Shown in pieces: positions 57,790 to 64,000 of a DNA stretch of 64,000 nt; the first letter of the stretch is position 1, and each line of letters starts with the position of its first letter. The translations under genes and the position numbers were made by a program. The stretch lies in the NCBI GenBank assembly GCA_016794595.1, contig JAEUJN010000043.1, positions 62,001 through 126,000 on the forward strand, written 5' to 3'. The notes beneath the pieces were generated by a model. That model saw only the letters and a list, made by a program, of their open reading frames with translations. It made no database searches and was not told the origin of the DNA. Source of the DNA: Kineosporiaceae bacterium (GTDB lineage: Bacteria > Actinomycetota > Actinomycetes > Actinomycetales > Kineosporiaceae).

Positions 57790-58248
57790 TCAGCGCCCGC
57801 AGCGGTCGAGCCGTGCCCACGGCCACTGTTCGGACAGCCAATCCGCCACGGCATCGGCGAGCCGGCCGTCGAGTTCGGCCCGGTCGGCGCGCACCCACGA
57901 CTGCACGGTCACCTCGTGCTCCTCCGATGCGGACGGGTACAGGTAGACGCACCCGATCACGTCGCCACCGGCCGGGTCGAGCACGGTGAAGGTGAAACCG
58001 ACCCTGCGGTCGAAGTCCTCGGCATGGCGGCGCAGATCGGCCAGATTGCCCTCGGCGGTCATGCCCCCGAGCGGCGGCCACTCGCCGTCCGGGAAGCCGG
58101 GAGTCGTCCGGATGTGATCGATGCTCTGCGTCCAGGCCGCCAGATCCGACTCGTTGTGCCGCGGTCCCAGCGGTTCGAGCCGGAATCGCTCGGTGACCAA
58201 GGAGGTCGGCGGGACGAAGCCGGCAGGGACGAACGGGGTCGACACCAT
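57790..58248 (-). CDS. GNAT family N-acetyltransferase
   Basis: A 152-aa acetyltransferase. It begins RFRLEPLGPRHNESDLAAW and includes RVGFTFTVLDPAGGDVIGCVYLYPSASEEHEV, the beta-sheet before the cofactor site. The pyrophosphate loop itself is atypical: where R/Q-x-x-G-x-G/A is expected, the sequence reads RADRAELDGRLADAV. The cofactor site may therefore be altered, and acetyl-CoA binding is not certain. ATG 58248 is chosen from several upstream in-frame codons because it starts just before the domain. Confidence 0.75.
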   Translation of the reverse strand: MVSTPFVPAGFVPPTSLVTERFRLEPLGPRHNESDLAAWTQSIDHIRTTPGFPDGEWPPLGGMTAEGNLADLRRHAEDFDRRVGFTFTVLDPAGGDVIGCVYLYPSASEEHEVTVQSWVRADRAELDGRLADAVADWLSEQWPWARLDRCGR

Positions 58249-58467
58249 GGGCCGACGATACGTCGGCCCCGACCACCGAGTCGCTCGGCGGAGGGTCCCA
58301 CCCTCTCCGACCCACCGTTCGCCATTCTCGACGCACAGGGCGCCTGCCCGGCACCGGGGCGTATCAGCACCCACCACGTGGTGCTCGTGCCCTGCAGGGG
58401 GTGAATGTCATGCGCAACCCGCTGGGGGCGTGGGCGGCCGGTTGGCCGGCGGCCGCCGCGTCCGTCG

Positions 58468-60102
58468 ATGCCTGACTCCGGCCCGGTCCCGCTGCCCGAC
58501 GTCCAGGGCTGGCTGACCGGTGCCGCCCTCGCCGCCGCGGTGGTGACGCCGATGGTCTCGCTGCTGCTTCTCGGCTGGTACCGGCGGGTCGTCACCGCGC
58601 GGATGACCACCGGTGCCCCAGCGGTGGGCAGCCGCCGCTGGGGCTCGGGCCAGTGGCGCCCACCCCCTCGGGCCGCCGCGACGCCGACCCCGGAGCCGAC
58701 CGCGCGGCGTCCGGCTCGCCCCGCGACATTCACCGAACTCGTTCGGCGCCAACGACGCTCATTGCTCGCCTGGCATGCCCTCGCCGCCGTGGCCTACGGG
58801 CTGATCGGCTCCCTGGCCCTGCTGACCGAGACCGACACCCTCACCGTGCCGCGCCTCCTGGTGGTGACCCTGCTGTACGCCTGGCCCTGGGTGCCGACCG
58901 CCGTTCTGGTGCTGGGGCTTCGGGCGCGCCAGGCGGTGCTGCTCACCGCGGGATACTTCCTGGCGCTGGTCGCCGCCGGGTCGATGGGAACCGCGAGCCT
59001 TCGGGGTGGCGTGCTGGCTTTCGCGGCCTGGGCTCTCATGGCCGGCCCGGCCACCGTGCTGATGGCGGCCTTCGCAGCCCCCCGGCTCCGGGCCGCCGCT
59101 CCACACGTGGCGCTCGTGGTCTTCTCCGTCGCGGCGGGCCTGTTCGTCTGGCCCTGGACGGCGTACAGCGCCCTGACAGCGGGCAGTTCGTTCGGCCTCT
59201 CCGTGCTCCTGGGCGTGACCCTCCCGCTGCTGATGATCCCGCTGGCCGTCGCCAACCTCGCCTGGTCGGCCCGCCGATACGCCACCAAGCGCGCCAGCGA
59301 GCAGAGTCTGGCGATCGATCAATGGTGGCTGATCTTCACATTGGCCCAGTGCCTGATGCAGTACAACCAGGTGCGGGCCTGGTTCGCGATGCTGGGCGCT
59401 CACCTCGCCCACCGGCTGGTGATGGCCCTCGGACGGCGCCGGCTCGGTCGAGCGGTCGCCGGCCATGCCGGACCACAACTGCTGCTGCTCCGCGTGTTCG
59501 CCCGACGCCGCGGCGAGCAGGTGTTGCGCGACCTCAACGCCACCTGGTGCCACGCCGGCAGTGTCCACCTGATCGCGGGGTGGGATCTCGCGACGGCCAC
59601 CATGGGTCCCGACGAGTTCCTCGACTTCACCCTCGGCCGGCTCTCCCGCCACTTCGTGACCGACCAGGGCCACCTCGCCAGGCGCCTTGCCGAGCTCGAC
59701 CTCGCCCCCGACGGCGACGGTCGCCACCGGGTCAATGACTTCTTCTGCTACCGGGACACCTGGCAGCCCGCCGTCCGGGCCCTGGTCGAGCGGGCCGACG
59801 TCGTGCTCGTGGATCTGCGTGGCCTGACCCCGCGGAACGAGGGCGTCACCTTCGAGTTGCAGTACCTGGTGCACTGCCGGGCACTGCATCGCGTGGTCGC
59901 GCTGATCGACGACACCACGGACCTCGCGCACGTCCACTGGGCTCTGGACTCCGCTGCCAGGGGTGCCTCCCGGTGGCTGAACGCCGTCCGGGTGGAGGAC
60001 GACATCACCGCGATGGAGCTGCTGCACCGGATCACCGCGGCGTCGAGCGACGGCTCCGCGGTGCTCGAACTCACCCGGGCCAGCACGAGCGACCCTGTGT
60101 GA
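58468..60102 (+). CDS. Multi-pass membrane protein with an unrecognised cytosolic C-terminal domain
   Basis: A 544-aa protein. One helix near the N-terminus (about 15-37) is followed by a Pro/Arg-rich loop, and then about six more helices (roughly 95-280). The soluble part (about 330-544) starts LLLLRVFARRRGEQVLRDL, has VHLIAGWDLATATMGPDEFLDF, DFFCYRDTWQPAVRALV and the striking block ADVVLVDLRGLTPRNEGV followed by TFELQYL. This alternation of strands and acidic turns suggests a Rossmann- or TIR-like nucleotide-binding fold. I recall similar domains in uncharacterised membrane proteins but no function. ATG 58468 is preferred to 58405. Confidence 0.75.
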   Translation: MPDSGPVPLPDVQGWLTGAALAAAVVTPMVSLLLLGWYRRVVTARMTTGAPAVGSRRWGSGQWRPPPRAAATPTPEPTARRPARPATFTELVRRQRRSLLAWHALAAVAYGLIGSLALLTETDTLTVPRLLVVTLLYAWPWVPTAVLVLGLRARQAVLLTAGYFLALVAAGSMGTASLRGGVLAFAAWALMAGPATVLMAAFAAPRLRAAAPHVALVVFSVAAGLFVWPWTAYSALTAGSSFGLSVLLGVTLPLLMIPLAVANLAWSARRYATKRASEQSLAIDQWWLIFTLAQCLMQYNQVRAWFAMLGAHLAHRLVMALGRRRLGRAVAGHAGPQLLLLRVFARRRGEQVLRDLNATWCHAGSVHLIAGWDLATATMGPDEFLDFTLGRLSRHFVTDQGHLARRLAELDLAPDGDGRHRVNDFFCYRDTWQPAVRALVERADVVLVDLRGLTPRNEGVTFELQYLVHCRALHRVVALIDDTTDLAHVHWALDSAARGASRWLNAVRVEDDITAMELLHRITAASSDGSAVLELTRASTSDPV

Positions 60103-60162
60103 GTGCGGGCAGCCGTCGGCGCCGGTCGTCTCACCCCGGGAGCAGGCGGCCGGCCCCGGGCT

Positions 60163-60732
60163 TCACGGGCGCTCGTTGCGGGCCGAGCGCTCGACGATGC
60201 CGGCGATCCGGCGGGCCTTGGTCTCCGGCCGCTTGGCGAAGGCCAGTTGGGACAGCGCCAACTTGCGGGCACTGGGCGGGAAGGCGTCCCAGTTGGCGCG
60301 GGCGAGCGGGTCGGCGTCCAGGGCAGCGGCGAGGTCAGGGGACTCGATCAACGCCTCGGCGTCGTCCAGCAGGGTCCACAGACCGCGCGCCTTGGCGTCC
60401 TCGATCACCGCCTGCCCCGCCGGCTGCATGCGCCCCTCGGCGATCAGCTCGCTCACCCGGGCCTTGTTGGACGCCGCCCAGGCGCTGTCCCGCCCGCGGC
60501 GGGTGAACCGCAGCAGGCGGCGCTCGGCGTCCAGCACCTTGGTGTGGCCGTCGACCCAACCCCAGCACAGCGCCTCGCGGACGGCCTCGTCGTAGTCGAG
60601 CGGCTCGCGCCCGGAGCCCCTGCGCCAGAACACCAACCACACTCCGCGGGACGTCGCGTGGTGCTCCGCCAGCCAGGCGTGCCACTCCTCGAGGTCGACG
60701 GCGTGCAGCAGGGGCAGGTCAGGGTCGGCCAT
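60163..60732 (-). CDS. YdeI/OmpD-associated family protein
   Basis: A 189-aa protein of the YdeI-like family. It includes WHAWLAEHHATSRGVWLVFWRR near the N-terminus, YDEAVREALCWGWVDGHTKVLDAERRLLRFTRRG in the middle, and a C-terminal ARANWDAFPPSARKLALSQLAFAKRPETKARRI. The family has been linked to resistance to cationic peptides in E. coli, but the mechanism is unknown and other members may simply be stress proteins. It is convergent with the membrane-protein gene and divergent from the PPOX gene. Confidence 0.87.
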   Translation of the reverse strand: MADPDLPLLHAVDLEEWHAWLAEHHATSRGVWLVFWRRGSGREPLDYDEAVREALCWGWVDGHTKVLDAERRLLRFTRRGRDSAWAASNKARVSELIAEGRMQPAGQAVIEDAKARGLWTLLDDAEALIESPDLAAALDADPLARANWDAFPPSARKLALSQLAFAKRPETKARRIAGIVERSARNERP

Positions 60733-60891
60733 GACCCAGGACTGTAGGCGTCCCAGTGGGCGACCGGCGCGTGGGCGGCGCCCGGCCGGCGGCGACGGGC
60801 ACGAGGGTGCGTGGACACCAGCGGGATCGAGCTGATCTCATGACCGTGCGCCTGCCGCGCAGGCCACGCCCGATCGAGAGGAGCACGCGTC

Positions 60892-61284
60892 GTGACCGAT
60901 GCCGCTGCGCCGCCGCTGGCAGCCGAGTCCTACGTCCGGCTCACCACGTTCCGCCGGGACGGGACGGCGGTCGCCACCCCGGTCTGGATCGTCGCCGACG
61001 GTGCCGGTCACCTGCTCGTGGTCAGCGCGCCCGACGCCGGCAAGGTCAAGCGGCTGCGCCACACCGCGCGGGTGCTCCTCACCCCGTGCGATTACCGGGG
61101 ACGGGTGGCTCCGGGTGCGGTCGAGGTCGAGGGAAGCGCCGTCCTGTTCGACGATCCGGTGCGGGTGGCGCAGCTGCACCGCCTGCTGGCCGGCAAGTAC
61201 GGGTTGGTGGCCCGGGCCGTCCAGCTGGGCGGCAGGCTGCGCCGCCGCCGTGGCAGCGCCGGGATCGAGATCACGCTGACCTGA
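60892..61284 (+). CDS. PPOX-class F420/flavin-dependent oxidoreductase
   Basis: A 130-aa split-barrel flavoprotein of the PPOX class. It starts with SYVRLTTFRRDGTAVATPVWIVADGAGHLLVVSAP, then GKVKRLRHTARVLLTPCDYRGR, all typical of the F420-binding subgroup in actinobacteria. The C-terminal helix HRLLAGKYGLVARAV is present. It probably reduces or oxidises a small substrate with F420 or FMN. The GTG 60892 start has GAGGAG nine bases upstream. It is transcribed alone. Confidence 0.88.
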   Translation: MTDAAAPPLAAESYVRLTTFRRDGTAVATPVWIVADGAGHLLVVSAPDAGKVKRLRHTARVLLTPCDYRGRVAPGAVEVEGSAVLFDDPVRVAQLHRLLAGKYGLVARAVQLGGRLRRRRGSAGIEITLT

Positions 61285-61310
61285 CGGGGCCCAGACGACG
61301 CCCTCGGCCG

Positions 61311-61763
61311 TCACCCCGCGGGCGGGTCGGCGAGCAGCTTGGTCCAGACACGGGCCAGGGTCCGCAGCTCCTGCTGGGTGAGCCGGTCGTGGAAGCGCTC
61401 ACGGACGAACCGCACGTGCTCGGCGCGGAGGTCGTCGAACAGCTGCATTCCGGCCGCGGTGAGCACCGCGTAGGACCCCCGGCCGTCCTCGGGCGCCACC
61501 TGGCGGGTGACCAGGCCGGCAACCTCGAGCCGGTTGACCAGGCGGCTGGTGCCCGAACGGGTCAGCAGGCTGGTCGTGGCGAGCTCCTGGATCCGCATCC
61601 GCCCGCCGGGCGCCACCCGTAACCGCAGGAGCACCTCGAACTCGGTGTGCCGCAGGCCGTGCCGCGCCTGCAGGTCGGCGTCGATCGCCTGGTCGAGCAC
61701 GGCGAAGGTGCGCAGGAACCCGCCCCACGCCTGCTGGTCCGTCCCGGTGAACCGATCCTCCAT
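61311..61763 (-). CDS. MarR-family transcriptional regulator
   Basis: A 150-aa winged-helix regulator. The DNA-binding part reads LRHTEFEVLLRLRVAPGGRMRIQELATTSLLTRSGTSRLVNRLEVAGLVTRQVAPEDGRGSYAVLT, broken over residues 37-105, with the D-x-R-G wing tip. The N- and C-terminal helices form the dimer interface. MarR proteins release DNA on binding phenolic or other ligands. The gene is divergent from a small membrane protein, and two 20-bp repeats lie between their starts. Confidence 0.92.
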   Translation of the reverse strand: MEDRFTGTDQQAWGGFLRTFAVLDQAIDADLQARHGLRHTEFEVLLRLRVAPGGRMRIQELATTSLLTRSGTSRLVNRLEVAGLVTRQVAPEDGRGSYAVLTAAGMQLFDDLRAEHVRFVRERFHDRLTQQELRTLARVWTKLLADPPAG

Positions 61764-61796
61764 CGCAGGCGCAGCCTACAAGAGGGATGGAATTCA

Positions 61797-61836
61797 GGTG
61801 CGCAGTCACCTATCTTGGTGCGCAGTCACCTATCTC
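61797..61836. promoter_or_regulatory. Tandem 20-bp repeat, probable MarR operators
   Basis: The unit GGTGCGCAGTCACCTATCTT occurs twice back to back (61797-61816 and 61817-61836), differing only in the last base. Each contains the half-sites GGTG and CACC separated by CGCAGT, a short dyad. A spacing of 20 bp, about two helical turns, would place two MarR dimers on the same face. Its place in the divergent region suits control of both genes. Confidence 0.6.
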
Positions 61837-61891
61837 CAGAGCCGAGGCGCCGCCGCTCCTCGTCCTTTGCCCGTCACCCCGTGGAGACCCC

Positions 61892-62371
61892 GTGCCGCTC
61901 ACCTCCAGCCGCCCCCGCGGCGCCCTGATCTTCCTGGCGATCTGGTGCCTGCTGCAGCTGCCACGGCTGATCGCCATCCCCTTGATCCGCGACGTCGCCG
62001 CCGGCCGCGACGACCCGGCCTGGATGTACCCGGCGATCCTCGACATCGTCGTGGCCGTCGCCGCCATCCCGGTCGCCTGGCTGCTGTGGCGCCGCAGGGG
62101 ACTGCTGCCCTACGTCGCCGGGGTGGTCTTCCTCGTGGTCTCGATCATCGATCACGGGGACGCCGTGACCGCGGCGTTCCTCTCCCCCACCCCGCACGTG
62201 TTCGGCGGTCCGGACGGCGGCGCGTCGGGCCGCGTGGTCCCTGCCGTGCAGGCCGTGTTCGATGTCCTCGCCCTCTGGCTGCTCAGCCGGCCCTCGATGC
62301 GGGCCTGGTTCGGGGTCGCCTCACCTGCGGCGGACGTGGTCGAACCGTGGGGCGCACCGGCCGGCCGATGA
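61892..62371 (+). CDS. Small four-helix membrane protein of unknown function
   Basis: A 159-aa protein with hydrophobic segments at about residues 10-30, 43-62, 68-90 and 115-133, separated by short polar loops. No family is recognised with confidence. GTG 61892 is preferred; in-frame codons up to 61787 would read through the MarR operator repeats. Being divergent from a MarR gene, it may be the regulator's target, for example an accessory permease or sensor (inference). Confidence 0.65.
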   Translation: MPLTSSRPRGALIFLAIWCLLQLPRLIAIPLIRDVAAGRDDPAWMYPAILDIVVAVAAIPVAWLLWRRRGLLPYVAGVVFLVVSIIDHGDAVTAAFLSPTPHVFGGPDGGASGRVVPAVQAVFDVLALWLLSRPSMRAWFGVASPAADVVEPWGAPAGR

Positions 62372-62409
62372 CCCTCGACCTCACTGCGTGCTCTCCCGCA
62401 GGCACCGCA

Positions 62410-62826
62410 TCACGATCCGCCGTCGAGCGGTGCCTTCACGGCGAGCACCGGGCAGTCGGCCTCCAGCAGGATCCGCTGGGCGGAGCTGCCCAGCAGCAGC
62501 TTGCCCACCGGGGTCCGCCGCCGCAGCCCCAGCACGATCAGGTCGGCGGCGTGGTGTCGGGCCACGTCCAGCAGCTGCTCGGCGGGGTCCTCGGACCGCA
62601 GCAGCTGGAGCAGTTCGCACTCCACCCCGGCACCGGCGACCTGCCGGTTGACGGCGTCCCAGTCGTCGGTGGAGGAGAACCGGTGGTCCACCAGGGCGTC
62701 ACCGCGGCTGGCGTTGACCACGACCAGCCGGGTCCGGCGCAGCCGGGCCACGTCGATGGCGGCGTCCAGGGCCGCCCGGCCCTCGGGGGTGGGGATGTAG
62801 CCCACGACCACAACCATGACCCTCAC
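62410..62826 (-). CDS. Universal stress protein (UspA family)
   Basis: A 138-aa single-domain USP. It starts VMVVVVGYIPTPEGRAALDAAIDVARLRRTRLVVVNA and ends with the ATP-binding motif GLRRRTPVGKLLLGSSAQRILLEADCPVLAVK, broken at about 100-131 (G-x2-G... G-S/T). USPs bind ATP or cAMP and adjust stress survival. GTG 62826 overlaps the preceding TctA stop by 4 bases, so the two are translationally coupled. Coupling of a USP to a transporter is common and suggests a regulatory role for uptake. Confidence 0.88.
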   Translation of the reverse strand: MRVMVVVVGYIPTPEGRAALDAAIDVARLRRTRLVVVNASRGDALVDHRFSSTDDWDAVNRQVAGAGVECELLQLLRSEDPAEQLLDVARHHAADLIVLGLRRRTPVGKLLLGSSAQRILLEADCPVLAVKAPLDGGS

Positions 62827-64000
62827 TCCTCCTCGGCGAAGACGGCCTCACGCTTGGACCGGACGGCGGGCAGCACCGCGACGACCAGCGCGGCAGCCGC
62901 GATGACCAGCATCGTCAGGGAGATCGGCCGCGTGACCAGCACGGAGACGTCCCCCCGGGAGATCGTCATGGCTCGCCGGAAGTTCTCCTCCAGCAGGGGC
63001 CCCAGCACGAATCCGAGCAACAGCGGGGCCGGTTCGCACCCCACCCGGATGAGCACGTACCCGAGCACGGCGAAGAACGCGATCGCGAAGACGTGGTACC
63101 TGTTCAGCCCCAACGAGTAACACCCGATCGCCGAGAAGGCGATGATCGCCGGGAAGAGGATGCGGTACGGGATCGAGAGCAGCTTCACCCACATCCCGAT
63201 CAGCGGCAGGTTGAGCAGGACGAGCATCAGGTTGCCCACCCACATGGAGGCGATCAAACCCCAGAACAGCACCGGCTCGTCGGTGATCACATTGGGTCCG
63301 GGTGTGATGCCCTGGATGATGAAGGCCCCGATCAACAGGGCCATCACCGGGTGCGCCGGCAGACCCAGGGTCAGCAACGGGATGAACGAGGTCTGCGCCG
63401 CCGCATTGTTCGCCGACTCCGGGGCGGCAACTCCCTCGATCGCCCCGCGGCCGAACTGCTCGGGGTGCCGGGAGACCCGCTTCTCGACCGAGTAGGAGGT
63501 GAACGAGGCCAGCACGTGCCCCCCGCCGGGCAGGATCCCGAGCGCCGAACCCATCGCCGTCCCGCGAAGGACCGGCGCGACGATCCGCCGCAGGTCGGTC
63601 CGCGTCAGGCGCAGGGTCTGCACCTGACGCACCATGGACGGCCGCTGGATGCCGGTCTGGAGGTTGCGCAGGATCTCGGCGATGCCGAACATGCCCACGG
63701 CGAGTGAGACGAAGTTGAGTCCGCCGTAGAGCTCGCGGGCACCGAAGGTGAAGCGGGGGAATCCGGACTCGACGTCCTGGCCCACCAGGCCCAGCAACAA
63801 TCCCAGGACGATCATCGCCAGGGCCTTCCACAGCGATCCGCTGGCCAGCGAGATCGAGGCCACCAGCCCGAGGACGACGAGGGAGAAGTACTCGGCCGGA
63901 CCGAACTTCAGCGCGGCCTCCGCCAGGGGCGGGGCGAAGGCGGCGAGCACCACGGTGGCCACGGTGCCGGCGAAGAACGACCCCAGCGCCGCCGTGGCCA
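62823..64000 (-). CDS. tctA: Tripartite tricarboxylate transporter permease TctA (start outside window)
   Basis: The last 392 codons of a TctA permease, which is usually about 500 aa, so some 110 N-terminal residues lie beyond 64000. Visible are GSFFAGTVATVVLAAFAPPLAE, the conserved GILPGGGHVLASF loop with PESANNAAAQTSFIPLLTLGLP, and several hydrophobic helices ending ALVVAVLPAVRSKRE. TctA is the large membrane channel of the TTT family, which imports citrate-like or other carboxylates with TctB and an extracellular TctC. The USP gene follows in the same unit. TctB and TctC, if present, are outside the window. Confidence 0.92.
   Translation of the reverse strand, partial: ATAALGSFFAGTVATVVLAAFAPPLAEAALKFGPAEYFSLVVLGLVASISLASGSLWKALAMIVLGLLLGLVGQDVESGFPRFTFGARELYGGLNFVSLAVGMFGIAEILRNLQTGIQRPSMVRQVQTLRLTRTDLRRIVAPVLRGTAMGSALGILPGGGHVLASFTSYSVEKRVSRHPEQFGRGAIEGVAAPESANNAAAQTSFIPLLTLGLPAHPVMALLIGAFIIQGITPGPNVITDEPVLFWGLIASMWVGNLMLVLLNLPLIGMWVKLLSIPYRILFPAIIAFSAIGCYSLGLNRYHVFAIAFFAVLGYVLIRVGCEPAPLLLGFVLGPLLEENFRRAMTISRGDVSVLVTRPISLTMLVIAAAALVVAVLPAVRSKREAVFAEEE

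Noticed and set aside
60163-60732. YdeI-like gene as bacteriocin defence
   Set aside because: No bacteriocin genes in the window, and the link of the family to peptide resistance is indirect.

Overview
The window is 64 kb of very GC-rich DNA (roughly 70% by eye). Genes are tightly packed, start often with GTG, and frequently overlap their neighbours by 4 bases (GTGA/ATGA). Together with F420-type PPOX, MhuD-like and mycothiol-associated DinB-fold proteins, CUT1 sugar permeases with no ATPase gene of their own, and a chemoreceptor, this points to a motile, free-living Actinomycetota chromosome. I cannot name the genus. I see no rRNA, tRNA, CRISPR, prophage or intact insertion sequence.

Layout. 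1-3.7 kb: end of an XRE regulator, a GNAT, a six-helix chemoreceptor, and a CotH-kinase gene. 3.7-4.4 kb: a decayed ATPase remnant and a promoter region. 4.4-10.7 kb: a sugar-uptake operon (lipoprotein, two permeases, GH42 beta-galactosidase, PhyH-type dioxygenase). 10.7-12.2 kb: a scar with a partial CotH copy and a DUF4143 ATPase with a large internal deletion, flanked by a 29-bp direct repeat that lies inside msrB. 12.2-24.1 kb: msrB-selO, small stress and enzyme genes, a coupled serine hydrolase/alpha-beta hydrolase/LOG trio, an ankyrin gene, and an ArsR-AHSA1-DinB operon. 24-31.8 kb: GT2-GtrA, an ABC-2 type exporter, an App1 phosphatase, threonine synthase and a secreted GH16. 31.9-36 kb: a four-gene polyol/sugar-acid type operon (SDR, FAD oxidase, FGGY kinase, DUF1801). 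36-46 kb: acyl-CoA dehydrogenase-like protein, a heterodimeric ABC exporter, lipid kinase, S66 peptidase, VOC, NUDIX and MerR genes. 46-54 kb: methyltransferase, VapBC, hydrolases, a membrane metalloprotease, GPP34 and WYL genes. 54-57.4 kb: an operon of XRE-cupin regulator, free-standing B3/B4 domain, EamA exporter and small-molecule kinase. 57.4-64 kb: MhuD-like protein, a membrane protein with an unrecognised cytosolic domain, MarR, USP and a TctA permease cut by the window end.

The strongest non-genic signals are these. A palindrome family (four copies; core GCACTTTCGA...TCGAAAGTGC) ends several transcription units, and one copy lies in a divergent promoter region. Operator-like repeats sit next to the ArsR, MarR, VapBC and XRE-cupin genes. 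A 19-bp inverted repeat and a G-run cluster separate thrC from GH16. The best candidates for something little described are the XRE-cupin/B3-B4/EamA/kinase operon with its leaderless promoter covered by TGCACT repeats, the 544-aa membrane protein at 58.5 kb, and the two CotH-plus-decayed-ATPase loci. No function here has been tested; all assignments come from reading the sequence and from family knowledge.
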